Source: an uncultured Bacteroidota bacterium
GTDB lineage: Bacteria > Bacteroidota > Bacteroidia > UBA4408
Direction of reading: 5' to 3'
Length of the DNA stretch: 33,110 nt
Assembly (NCBI GenBank): GCA_903842515.1
Contig: CAIMMJ010000083.1
Coordinates: 1 to 33,110, forward strand
Both the position numbers and the translations under genes were made by a program. Numbering within the stretch: position 1 is the first letter of the stretch; every line of letters begins with the position of its first letter. Below are positions 18,104-25,970 of the stretch, piece after piece. The notes under the pieces are model-generated. The model ran no database searches and was not told where the DNA came from. It worked only from the letters and a program-made list of their open reading frames with translations.

Positions 18104-19458
18104 AGTTCGAACGATGATAAATGTTTAGGCATAGATTCTAATTGTTCCAATGTTTGAATGGTTTCTCTCTCTCTAATAATGTGTACTTCTCCTTTCTCAT
18201 CAATCATAACAACTCTTGGTCTCATTTGAATAAACTGCATCCATTGAGTCATGTTGTATGCTCCAACTCTGTGAACAACCACGTTGTCTCCTTTAGAAAG
18301 CAAAGGCAAAGTTATGCTTTCTCTTACAACATCAATATTCATACACAAAGGACCATATAAAACCATGTCTTCTGTGTGATGAGAGAATTCTTGTGCCGGA
18401 GATATTTTATGGTTGTACCAAAATGCTGTAAACAATATATTTACTCCAAAATCCATTATGGTGGCACGTCTTCCATCACTAAGTCTTTTGGTGGCCAACA
18501 CAGAGCCTAACAAATAACCAGCATCGTCAATCATTGCTCTTCCTGTTTCTAAAATTAAAAGAGGCAATTCGTTTTGTTTGAAACCATAATTTAAAATTAC
18601 ACTTGTTATGGCTTCTGCATATTCGTCGATGGTTGGAATAATATCTGCTCCTTGCAAATAAGAACCTTTTAAACTATTGGCAGATGCAAATCCACCACCC
18701 ATATCTAAGTATTCTATGCTTTTATTCCATTGCGATTTTATATTTACGGCCAGGTCACAAAGTTTTGATGCAGCAATAGAATAAGCACTAACGGCAAGCA
18801 TGTACGTTCCAATATGGCAATGCAAACCTGTTAAATCTAACCATTCGTTTGCCATTACTTTGTTTATGCAATTCCAAGCTTGTCCGTTTTCGTAATTAAA
18901 GCCAAATCTGTCCCACATTGGGTAAACACCTGTGTCCATATTTACACGAATGGCTACTCTTGTTTTTTGTTTTCTTTCTTCTGCCATTGCCGATACCTCA
19001 AACAATTCGTCAAAATGGTCTAGATGTATAACAGAATTGTTTTCCATTGCTGTTTTTAACTCTTCTGTAGTTTTATCGGGGCCATTAAATAATATTTTGT
19101 TTCCTGGCACTCCGTTTTGAATGGCTTTTTGATACTCAAATCCCGAAACCACTTCGGCCCAAATACCTTCTTGATGAAAAACATTGCACACCGCATTGAT
19201 GTAATTTGTTTTGTACGACCAAGCAAACTGAACCTTTGGATACCTTGTTTTAAAGGCTCTTTGTGCTGATCTAATGTTTTTTCTTAATTGCTTTTCCGAA
19301 ATTACAAAGCAGGGGGAACCGTGCTCTTTTATAATTGATTTTACAGAAACGCCATCAATATCTGTTACAGGTGTATATTCTGTTCGTGTTCCAAATTTAT
19401 TGGATATTCCGGTATTTAACTTTGTAATTACCGGTCTCTCATATATTATTTTTGACAT
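18100..19458 (-). CDS. Fold-type III PLP-dependent decarboxylase (DAP/ornithine decarboxylase superfamily)
   Basis: 452-residue relative of diaminopimelate, ornithine and carboxynorspermidine decarboxylases (alanine racemase-like barrel plus beta domain). The PLP lysine is Lys83 in AWSYKTNY. The phosphate-binding and sheet motifs GLHCHIGTYM, LDMGGGFAS and LILETGRAMIDDAG are present. The substrate-binding motif that reads CESxD in DAP decarboxylases is here GPLCMNIDVV: the Cys and Asp remain but the middle differs, so the substrate is probably not standard DAP. It lies 17 bp after the ATP-grasp gene and overlaps the transporter-M23 gene by 4 bp, so it belongs to the same pathway. Confidence 0.85.
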   Translation of the reverse strand: MSKIIYERPVITKLNTGISNKFGTRTEYTPVTDIDGVSVKSIIKEHGSPCFVISEKQLRKNIRSAQRAFKTRYPKVQFAWSYKTNYINAVCNVFHQEGIWAEVVSGFEYQKAIQNGVPGNKILFNGPDKTTEELKTAMENNSVIHLDHFDELFEVSAMAEERKQKTRVAIRVNMDTGVYPMWDRFGFNYENGQAWNCINKVMANEWLDLTGLHCHIGTYMLAVSAYSIAASKLCDLAVNIKSQWNKSIEYLDMGGGFASANSLKGSYLQGADIIPTIDEYAEAITSVILNYGFKQNELPLLILETGRAMIDDAGYLLGSVLATKRLSDGRRATIMDFGVNILFTAFWYNHKISPAQEFSHHTEDMVLYGPLCMNIDVVRESITLPLLSKGDNVVVHRVGAYNMTQWMQFIQMRPRVVMIDEKGEVHIIRERETIQTLEQLESMPKHLSSFEL

Positions 19459-19475
19459 ATCTTTTTTTTAAGATG

Positions 19476-20528
19476 TTATACTTCGCCTATTGTTGAAATT
19501 TTTTCGTATTCTTTTAAATCCACAATCATATCGTAAGAATATCTTACAAACATTTTGCCCGCAATGTATTCATTAAATGGTTTTACTTTGTCTCCCAAGG
19601 CCAATGATACAAGTGCTTCGGGATGATTTTGACCACAGCCAGTTGCCAAGTACACCCAGGCCGGAAACCTTGGATTTATCTCCAGCAAAAAGTACTCACC
19701 ATCATTATTACGAATAAACTCTAATTCATTTCCACCTTTCCATTTAAGTGCTTTAATTACCTTTTTTGCACTATCAATAAGTTCGGAATCATCTGTTGCT
19801 ACTCCTGCCCAAGCCTTTCCTTTGTCTGTAATATATAATTTTCTCATGGGCACAGCGCCAATGCAATTACCGTTTCCATCGCCAATGGCAGTAACGTTAA
19901 CTTCTTGTCCCGAAACAAATTGCTGAATAATTACAGGTAAACCCCATTTTGCAGATATTTTATGAAAATAGCTTGTTACTTGGTCAGAGGTATAAGCAAT
20001 GCTTGCATCATAAAATTTACCTTTTACAACCATAGGGTAGGTAAACTCGTGTTGAAGTTTAGAAATTTCTGCTGCACTAAAAATCATTTTGCTGTATGGA
20101 ACTTTAATACCATTTTCTTTTCCAAAATTATACAATACAGATTTTTGCCTTGCATCAAATTGTTCTAATGTGGGAAGAAACATTTTTATTCCAAAAGCAT
20201 CTAAAATTTGTTTTTCAGCTTTTATAAAGTTGTGCAATTCGGCATCAAAATTTGGAATTATAACGTCTAGTTTTTCAACAGAATTAATGTAGGATAAACG
20301 CTGCAATAAACTCTCTACGCCAGCTCCGGGCAAAGGAATTTGGTATGAATAATCTACCAGCTCGTGCATGTATAAGCCGGGCTCTAAAGATTCATAGGAT
20401 AGACCAATAATTCTAACGTCGTAAATTTTACTTTCTTTAAGAGAGCGAATTACAGGAATTCCCGGACCCGGACTATCAATATTATTTAGGCCCGTTACAC
20501 CTACGGTTATTTTTTTTCTATTAACCAT
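19476..20528 (-). CDS. ATP-grasp domain ligase
   Basis: 350-residue ATP-grasp protein of the carbamoyl-phosphate-synthase/biotin-carboxylase-like type. It starts with a Rossmann-like pre-ATP-grasp domain (KKITVGVTGLNN). The ATP-grasp core shows YPMVVKGKFYDAS (ATP-binding Lys), VIIQQFVSGQEVNVTAIG, and the metal-binding end GNELEFIRN ... FLLEINPRFPAW. Such enzymes activate a carboxylate as an acyl-phosphate and join it to an amine or thiol. The first codons overlap the end of the PqqD gene by 8 bp. It is a good candidate for building an amide or peptide bond in the product of this array; substrates are unknown. Confidence 0.88.
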   Translation of the reverse strand: MVNRKKITVGVTGLNNIDSPGPGIPVIRSLKESKIYDVRIIGLSYESLEPGLYMHELVDYSYQIPLPGAGVESLLQRLSYINSVEKLDVIIPNFDAELHNFIKAEKQILDAFGIKMFLPTLEQFDARQKSVLYNFGKENGIKVPYSKMIFSAAEISKLQHEFTYPMVVKGKFYDASIAYTSDQVTSYFHKISAKWGLPVIIQQFVSGQEVNVTAIGDGNGNCIGAVPMRKLYITDKGKAWAGVATDDSELIDSAKKVIKALKWKGGNELEFIRNNDGEYFLLEINPRFPAWVYLATGCGQNHPEALVSLALGDKVKPFNEYIAGKMFVRYSYDMIVDLKEYEKISTIGEV

Positions 20529-20763
20529 TGTTGTCCATTAATTGAAAACTTTTAAGCATATCAATAAAATCACCCAGATCTTTTTCTATTCTAGATTCTT
20601 CTACTTCGTATTTTCCCAGTATAAACTTTAAAACTTCCTTGGGAGAACTCCCATCTTTAAGTTCTCTGATAATATCTAATCCAATAGGATTGGTAGAGTA
20701 GGAGTCGCCGGTTGATGGGTTAAATAAAAATCCGGTATCACTTAGTGCAATGTTTTTTTTCAT
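20521..20763 (-). CDS. PqqD family peptide-binding protein
   Basis: 80 residues resembling PqqD, a small winged-helix protein that binds precursor peptides (RiPP recognition element). Family features are ALSDTGFLFNPSTGDSYSTN at the N-terminus, the GLDIIRELKDGSS segment and a C-terminal helix DFIDMLKSFQLM. No pqqA, pqqE or other PQQ gene is present, so this is a PqqD-like protein working with the neighbouring ATP-grasp ligase rather than in PQQ synthesis. It lies 18 bp after the small membrane protein gene. Confidence 0.85.
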   Translation of the reverse strand: MKKNIALSDTGFLFNPSTGDSYSTNPIGLDIIRELKDGSSPKEVLKFILGKYEVEESRIEKDLGDFIDMLKSFQLMDNNG

Positions 20764-20781
20764 GACTTGTTTAGTGAAAAA

Positions 20782-21078
20782 TTAATAGAGTTCTTGGTTG
20801 TTTTTTGAAGGATTATTTGAGTTTTCAAAAATTGGTGTTTCTATTGATGTTTGTTGGTTTGAGTTTTTTCTTTTGATGTTAATGAACGAAATTAGATTTA
20901 CGATTATTAGAATGGAAAGAGAAACAAATGCCATTTTATAACCGGCTTTATAGTTTTGTTTTTTGTAATACGACGAAATTATGTATTCCATTTTTGAATC
21001 AAAAAAAGGACTTGCTTCCAGTTTTTCCAAACTATCCAGCAGCCTAAGTGCTTTATCTGTTTCTGTTCGGGTTTTCAT
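20782..21078 (-). CDS. Small single-pass membrane protein downstream of an ECF sigma factor (putative anti-sigma)
   Basis: 98 residues with one hydrophobic helix at about 49-67 (AFVSLSILIIVNLISFI), a mostly helical cytoplasmic N-terminal half (LRLLDSLEKLEASPFFDSKM) and a polar Asn/Ser-rich tail outside. The size, single helix and position directly after an ECF sigma gene (4 bp) suggest an anti-sigma-like partner, but no zinc-binding ZAS motif (HxxxCxxC) is visible. The function is inferred from position. Confidence 0.65.
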   Translation of the reverse strand: MKTRTETDKALRLLDSLEKLEASPFFDSKMEYIISSYYKKQNYKAGYKMAFVSLSILIIVNLISFINIKRKNSNQQTSIETPIFENSNNPSKNNQELY

Positions 21079-21082
21079 ACTA

Positions 21083-21607
21083 TTAGTTGTATAGTTTATT
21101 TAAATGTTTTCTTAAATTATCTTTTGCTCTTGCTACCAACGATTCAACTGCTTTTTCTGTAGTTTCTAAAATTAGCGCTACTTCTTTGTAGTTTAATTTC
21201 TCCATTTTGGTAAGCACAATTACAATTTTTTGCTTCTCCGGTAATTTGTCTATGCAGGCATATAAATTTTTTGCCATTTCTTTTTCTTCTGTAACAATTC
21301 CTGGATGATAATGGTGAGCCAGATGTTTTGTCTCTTCATTCTTTTTCCCGAAAAACGATACTATTTTCCCCCACTTATTTTGCCTTTCTCTTTTCTTTAT
21401 CAAGTCTAAACATTTGTTTACTGTAATTCTATACAGCCATGTAGAAACTTCTGACTCTTCTCTAAACTTCTCTAAATTGTTCCAAACACTAATAAAAACC
21501 TCTTGCGAAATATCTTCTGCATCTTCTCTGTTTTTCATAAAGCCAAATGCGGTATTAAAAACCTTGTTTTTGTTTTTTGCAACTATCTGTTTAAACTTTT
21601 CTTCCAA
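21083..21607 (-). CDS. RNA polymerase sigma factor, ECF subfamily
   Basis: 174 residues with sigma-70 region 2 (AEDISQEVFISVWNNL, STWLYRITVNKCLDLIKK) and region 4 (LPEKQKIVIVLTKMEKLNYK, followed by the recognition helix in TTEKAVESLVARAKDNLRK). The start is TTG at 21607; no ATG or GTG exists between it and the in-frame stop 21 bases upstream. A TAnnTTTG element lies about 55 bp upstream. It is the first gene of the nine-gene array, so it may control the array or be read with it. Confidence 0.95.
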   Translation of the reverse strand: MEEKFKQIVAKNKNKVFNTAFGFMKNREDAEDISQEVFISVWNNLEKFREESEVSTWLYRITVNKCLDLIKKRERQNKWGKIVSFFGKKNEETKHLAHHYHPGIVTEEKEMAKNLYACIDKLPEKQKIVIVLTKMEKLNYKEVALILETTEKAVESLVARAKDNLRKHLNKLYN

Positions 21608-21661
21608 GGTTCTTTCTTCTATTTCTTGTTAAATAGGTGTTGCAAGCATTATTTTTATTGG

Positions 21662-21669
21662 CAAATATA
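21662..21669 (-). promoter_or_regulatory. -7 promoter element (TATATTTG) for the ECF/PqqD/ATP-grasp array
   Basis: TATATTTG on the minus strand matches TAnnTTTG exactly and would give a leader of about 45-50 nt before the TTG start of the sigma gene. It suggests transcription of the array by the housekeeping sigma factor. No clear -33 TTTG is seen. Confidence 0.45.
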
Positions 21670-21992
21670 TCTCAATCTCTCCTTTATTTATTTTAATACA
21701 ACGTAAGAGCACTTAAACGATATTTTGTACAATAATGTTCCATCTATTTTGTGTGCAATTGTAAGTGTTAAAATTCAAAGAACTAATTCGTTTATTTAGA
21801 CGGTAGCTATGTTTGAACCCCTCGAAGCTTTTTGGTTTGCATGCTTAAGTGATTGAAAAATAGCACTGTAAATTTTGTTTTAGAAACCAAGTATTACTAG
21901 AAAGGACAATACTTACCGCATGTAATTGTTAATTCTGTGTTTGTTTGTATTAATTTAATTCCTGCTAAGATTAATTTCTATTTGTTTTTATA
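21670..21992. other. Intergenic stretch without a recognised gene
   Basis: About 320 bp between two divergent promoters. I see no open frame with protein-like composition, no tRNA and no strong hairpin. A short TTGTACAA palindrome occurs near 21723. A small RNA cannot be excluded. Confidence 0.4.
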
Positions 21993-22000
21993 TATTTTTG
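21993..22000 (+). promoter_or_regulatory. -7 promoter element (TATTTTTG) for the E2 gene
   Basis: TATTTTTG matches TAnnTTTG exactly and lies 31 bp before the ATG at 22032, giving a leader of about 25 nt. Confidence 0.45.
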
Positions 22001-22031
22001 CTACCTAAAGAAGTATTGAAAAATCTTAATT

Positions 22032-23273
22032 ATGATAGTTGAGCAAAAAGTACCAAGTCCTGGAGAATCTATTTCGGAAGTAGTAATAGCCCGTTGGTTA
22101 AAAAAAGACGGAGAATACGTAGAAAAGGACGATGAGTTATGCGAAATTGATTCAGACAAGGCAACATTAACTGTTAATGCCGACGAAGCAGGTGCATTTA
22201 AGTCATTAGCTGCCGAAGGCGACACGGTAAAAGTGGGTTCGGTAATTTGTACCATAGATACCACAGCTGCAAAACCTGCCGCTTCAGAAAAAGTAGAACA
22301 GCCAAAAGCAGAAGAAAAAAAGGCAGAACAAAAGCCTGTGAAAGTTGAAGCTAGCAAAACAGCAAGCTATGCAGCGGGCACACCTTCGCCGGCTGCAAAT
22401 AAGTTAATGAACGAAAACAACATTTCCTCTTCTCAGGTAAATGCCACGGGCAAGGATGGACGAATAACTAAAAGTGATGTTCAAAACCTTTTGGCTTCAG
22501 GTTTTACAGCTCCTGCAAAACTCAGTGGCTCTTTTTCTGCTAACAGAGATGTTGACAGGCAAAAAATGACTCCATTAAGAAAGAAATTATCACAACGCCT
22601 GGTATCTGTAAAAAACGAAACAGCCATGCTCACCACTTTTAATGAAGTGGACATGAGTGCCATCATGGAAATAAGAAAAAAATACAAGGATAAGTTTTTC
22701 GAAAAGCACAATGTTGGCGTAGGTTTTATGAGCTTTTTTACCAAGGCGGTAACCGAAGCTCTACAACATTTTCCGGCCGTTAATGCTATGATTGATGGCG
22801 AAGAAATTGTTTACCACAAATATGCGGATATAGGAATTGCAGTTAGTGCCCCAAAGGGTTTGGTAGTTCCTGTAGTAAGAAATGCACAAGAAATGAGTCT
22901 TGCTCAAATTGAACAAGAAATTAAAAACCTGGCAGTAAAAGCCCGCGACAATAAAATTACCTTAGAAGACATGAGTGGTGGCACCTTTACCATTACCAAC
23001 GGAGGAGTTTTTGGAAGCATGATGAGTACACCCATAATAAATCCGCCACAAAGCGCCATTTTAGGTATGCACAATGTGGTAGAAAGGCCAATGGCAGTAA
23101 ATGGCAAAGTAGAAATAAGACCAATTATGTATGTGGCACTTAGCTACGACCATAGAATTATTGACGGTAGAGAGTCAGTAGGCTTTTTGGTGAAAGTGAA
23201 AGAGATGTTAGAAAATCCACATAAAATGTTGTTTGGAGGCAAAGATCCCGATCAAATATTGTTGGGATTGTAA
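22032..23273 (+). CDS. sucB: 2-oxoglutarate dehydrogenase E2, dihydrolipoyllysine-residue succinyltransferase
   Basis: E2 core of the 2-oxoglutarate dehydrogenase complex; it transfers succinyl from lipoamide to CoA in the TCA cycle. The 413 residues contain a lipoyl domain (1-75) with the lipoylated Lys43 in EIDSDKATL, an Ala/Lys/Glu-rich linker, a peripheral subunit-binding domain ([13 protein letters not shown] ... [11 protein letters not shown]), and the catalytic domain with the active-site [11 protein letters not shown] single lipoyl domain and the N-terminal [11 protein letters not shown] favour the 2-oxoglutarate rather than the pyruvate enzyme. The E1 gene (sucA) is not adjacent in this window. 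Confidence 0.95.
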   Translation: MIVEQKVPSPGESISEVVIARWLKKDGEYVEKDDELCEIDSDKATLTVNADEAGAFKSLAAEGDTVKVGSVICTIDTTAAKPAASEKVEQPKAEEKKAEQKPVKVEASKTASYAAGTPSPAANKLMNENNISSSQVNATGKDGRITKSDVQNLLASGFTAPAKLSGSFSANRDVDRQKMTPLRKKLSQRLVSVKNETAMLTTFNEVDMSAIMEIRKKYKDKFFEKHNVGVGFMSFFTKAVTEALQHFPAVNAMIDGEEIVYHKYADIGIAVSAPKGLVVPVVRNAQEMSLAQIEQEIKNLAVKARDNKITLEDMSGGTFTITNGGVFGSMMSTPIINPPQSAILGMHNVVERPMAVNGKVEIRPIMYVALSYDHRIIDGRESVGFLVKVKEMLENPHKMLFGGKDPDQILLGL

Positions 23274-23329
23274 TTAAAGTTTAAATTCAATTTAAGTTAT
23301 AAGTAGAAATTTGCAATAGAATAGATTTC

Positions 23330-24997
23330 ATGAAAAAGAATAAGGTGCTTACTACATGCCTAGCATTTATACTTAGTTTATCCTATTCAGCGTATGCACA
23401 AAATTGGTTATGGGCAAAATCAATTGGCTATGCATATACTGAATATGGTGGCAAGGTGGCGACAGACCAAAGCGGAAATGTTTATTTAGCAGGAAATTTT
23501 AGAAGTCCTACATTAGTGCTAGATAACTTTACTCTCACAAATGCAGGAGGTAATTCAGGTGGTAGTGATGTGTTTTTGGTGAAATATGCACCAGATGGAA
23601 CAGTTCTTTGGGCCACCTCCTTTGCTGGAATTTCTAATGATTATGTTTCTGGTGTTGCAGTAGATACAATTGGAAATGTATATGTAACAGGCTATTTTAA
23701 CAGTGTTAGTTTAAATATTGGTAATAGCACATTGCAGAATGTTGGCGGATTTGATATTTGCTTAGCAAAATATAATTCATTTGGAGTTGCACTTTGGGCT
23801 AAGTCTGCAGGTGGTGTCGATGGTGATTTAAGTAGAGGAATTTGTACTGACGTAAGCGGTAATATTTACCTTACTGGTGAATTCAAGAGTCCTACAATAA
23901 ACTTTGGAACAACAGTAACATTAAACAATACGGTTTCAAATTCATTCACTTCTGACATGTATATTGTAAAGTACGATGCTAATGGAACAATAATGTGGGC
24001 TAAAGCAGGCGGTGGTATTTCATTTGAGTTTGGGAAAAGCATTTCATGCGATGCAAGCGGTAATGTTTATGTTTCAGGCAACTTTCAGAGTGCCAATGCG
24101 ATTTTTGATTCTGTAACTTTAATTGGTTCTGGTAGTATAGATATTTTCATACTAAAATACTCTTCTAATGGAGCTTTACTATGGTCAACATCTTCAGGTG
24201 GAGACGGTCAAGACGAATCTAGTAGTATTGCGATAGATCTTTCAGGTAATTTGTTTTTGACAGGTTATTTTAAAAGTAGCACTATCTCATTCGGAAATAT
24301 TACTCTGGACAATACAATTAACCCAGGTACTAATTCAAGGGTTTATCTGGTGAAATTTGACCCATCAGGCATTGTTCAATGGGCAACCGCAGCAGGCGGA
24401 GACTCTTTTGATAGAGGAACTGATATAGCTACCGATTTTAGTGGCAATATTTATCTTATTGGCGATTTTCAGAGTCCAACAATTAGTTTTGATACCAACA
24501 CACTTTACAGCAATGGGGATTATGAGGTTTTTTTTGTTAAATACTCACCTTCAGGATCAGTGCTTTGGTCATCCTCAATTGGAGGTGGTTCTACTGAAAT
24601 TGGCAGAAGCATTGCTACTGATTTATATGGCAATATTTTTATAACAGGCGATTTCTCTAGTGCTAACCTCAACTTCAATACAATATCAGTAGCACTTAAT
24701 CCCAGCATTAACGGTGATTCTGATATTTTCCTTGCTAAATATGGTATTGAAATAATTACTCAATTGGAAGAACAATTGAAACAACAGAAATTGACGATTT
24801 ACCCCAACCCTGCAAATTCTATCATCAACATCGGTGGAGCAAATACTCAAAATCTTGAAATCCAAAACACTCTGGGCGAAATTGTATTCTACAAACAAAA
24901 TTGCAATTCATTAGAGACTGTTGATGTGAGCGGCATTGCAAAGGGTGTGTATTTTGTAAGGTTAAATGAACAGACATTAAAAATGGTAAAAGAATAA
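23330..24997 (+). CDS. Secreted seven-bladed beta-propeller (SBBP-repeat-like) protein with T9SS C-terminal domain
   Basis: 555 residues with a signal peptide (LAFILSLSYSAYAQ). Seven repeats of about 60 residues follow, each with a GNVYLAGNF-like strand and a FLVKYAPDGTVLWA-like strand (GNVYLAGNF, GNVYVTGYF, GNIYLTGEF, GNVYVSGNF, GNLFLTGYF, GNIYLIGDF, GNIFITGDF). Seven units fit one closed propeller. The last 75 residues (IYPNPANSIINIG to GVYFVRLNEQ) are a type A T9SS sorting signal, so it is exported to the surface. Its role is probably binding or adhesion; no catalytic site is visible. Confidence 0.88.
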   Translation: MKKNKVLTTCLAFILSLSYSAYAQNWLWAKSIGYAYTEYGGKVATDQSGNVYLAGNFRSPTLVLDNFTLTNAGGNSGGSDVFLVKYAPDGTVLWATSFAGISNDYVSGVAVDTIGNVYVTGYFNSVSLNIGNSTLQNVGGFDICLAKYNSFGVALWAKSAGGVDGDLSRGICTDVSGNIYLTGEFKSPTINFGTTVTLNNTVSNSFTSDMYIVKYDANGTIMWAKAGGGISFEFGKSISCDASGNVYVSGNFQSANAIFDSVTLIGSGSIDIFILKYSSNGALLWSTSSGGDGQDESSSIAIDLSGNLFLTGYFKSSTISFGNITLDNTINPGTNSRVYLVKFDPSGIVQWATAAGGDSFDRGTDIATDFSGNIYLIGDFQSPTISFDTNTLYSNGDYEVFFVKYSPSGSVLWSSSIGGGSTEIGRSIATDLYGNIFITGDFSSANLNFNTISVALNPSINGDSDIFLAKYGIEIITQLEEQLKQQKLTIYPNPANSIINIGGANTQNLEIQNTLGEIVFYKQNCNSLETVDVSGIAKGVYFVRLNEQTLKMVKE

Positions 24998-25060
24998 GCG
25001 GTAAACAAGGTAAATTTTTTAAATTACTGTTTCATACATAACTCAACAAGCGATTTTGTA

Positions 25061-25076
25061 TTTAGATTTGTCTAAA
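25061..25076. promoter_or_regulatory. Promoter -7 element embedded in a palindrome upstream of the HEPN/MNT pair
   Basis: TAGATTTG (25063-25070) matches TAnnTTTG exactly. It is enclosed by a perfect inverted repeat, TTTAGA-TTTG-TCTAAA. A dimeric repressor bound here would block the promoter, which would suit autoregulation of a toxin-antitoxin pair; that is inference. Confidence 0.4.
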
Positions 25077-25087
25077 CAAATTTGCAA

Positions 25088-25480
25088 TTGACAAAACAAG
25101 AACACATAGAACATTGGAAAAATGGTGCCGAAGACTCTTGGCAATCTGCACTGGTGTTGATGCATAGCAATCATAATTCAATGGCTGCCTTTTGTTTTCA
25201 TTTGAGCATAGAAAAACTATTGAAAGGCATTTGGGTCAAAAACAATGAAGGCAATTTCCCTCCAAGAATACATAATTTAATAACCTTACACAATGGCGCC
25301 AATTTAAATTTAGAACCAGATATTTTAGCAGAGTTTTCTTCAATAAATTCTTGGAATTTAGAGGGACGTTAAACTGAATATCGAACTAAAATGTATCTTG
25401 TAATTAACAAACAATTTTTAGATTCAAAAATAGAAAACCTAACAAAAATAAAAACATGCTTACTAGAGATATTGCACTAA
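25088..25480 (+). pseudogene. HEPN domain protein, interrupted by an in-frame stop codon
   Basis: The ORF starting at TTG 25088 (MTKQEHIEHWKNGAEDSW; the track starts at TTG 25082) is a HEPN-domain protein, with the family AAFCFHLSIEKLLKGIWV helix and the RIHNLITL segment. It stops after SWNLEGR at TAA (25370-25372). Reading on in the same frame gives TEYRTKMYLVINKQF and KIENLTKIKTCLLE, which look like the missing C-terminal helices, up to TAA at 25478-25480. The joined length is 131 codons, normal for these HEPN proteins, whose relatives have a Tyr after the Arg; TAT or TAC to TAA would explain the stop. The end overlaps the MNT gene start. It could also be a sequencing error or a truncated but functional protein. 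Confidence 0.7.
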
Positions 25481-25821
25481 CCCTTGCAAAGAATTTTATT
25501 AATGATTTAAAAAGTTTGGGTTATTATCCTAATCAAGTTTATATGTTTGGCTCAATGGTAAAAGGTAACATACATGAATATTCTGATATTGATTTAGCTA
25601 TATGGGATAAAAAATTAACAGGTGCTATGCACTTAGATTATGATACACTAAAACTGTTGTTGGTAAAACACCCAAACATTGAATTACACCCCTACAACAC
25701 TGCCGACACCGAAGAAACCAACCCTTTTATTGAAGTAATTAAAAAAACAGGAATACAAATACCCATTAACGATATTAATGTGGTGAATGAGCCTAATGAA
25801 GATTTCGATAATGAGAAATGA
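25456..25821 (+). CDS. Minimal nucleotidyltransferase (MNT) domain protein
   Basis: 121 residues of the polymerase-beta superfamily. The signature GSMVKGNIHEYSDIDLAI holds the Gly-Ser (32-33) and the two metal-binding aspartates (44 and 46). MNT proteins pair with HEPN proteins as type VII toxin-antitoxin systems, in which some MNTs inactivate HEPN by AMP transfer. The gene begins inside the restored C-terminal frame of the HEPN gene, as expected for a coupled pair. MNT itself appears intact. Confidence 0.85.
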   Translation: MLTRDIALTLAKNFINDLKSLGYYPNQVYMFGSMVKGNIHEYSDIDLAIWDKKLTGAMHLDYDTLKLLLVKHPNIELHPYNTADTEETNPFIEVIKKTGIQIPINDINVVNEPNEDFDNEK

Positions 25822-25917
25822 ATAAAAAATGAAACACACAATACACGGTAATCTTTAAAAATTGTGTATTTAAAAACCACATATTGAGATAAGACTAACT
25901 CCAACTACCAATCAAAC

Positions 25918-25942
25918 AAAAAACCCCCGAAAGTTTCGAGGG
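25918..25942 (-). terminator. Rho-independent terminator of the ATP synthase operon
   Basis: On the minus strand, CCCTCGAAACTTTCGGGGG forms a GC-rich stem of about 8 bp with a 3-nt loop, followed by six T. It lies about 30 bp after the atpG stop. Confidence 0.85.
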
Positions 25943-25970
25943 CCTAATGTTCGTAGAAAAAAATTTAATC

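Noticed and set aside
22001-22357. 118-codon minus-strand ORF over the E2 gene start
   Set aside because: It is the antisense of the lipoyl domain and linker of sucB.
23400-24760. Direct repeats in the propeller gene as a CRISPR or DNA repeat array
   Set aside because: The repeats are at protein level, degenerate in DNA and about 180-200 bp apart, consistent with beta-propeller blades.
25836-25867. ACACAAT/ATTGTGT inverted repeat after the MNT gene as a terminator
   Set aside because: The arms are only 7 bp around an 18-nt spacer and no T-run follows; too weak to call.
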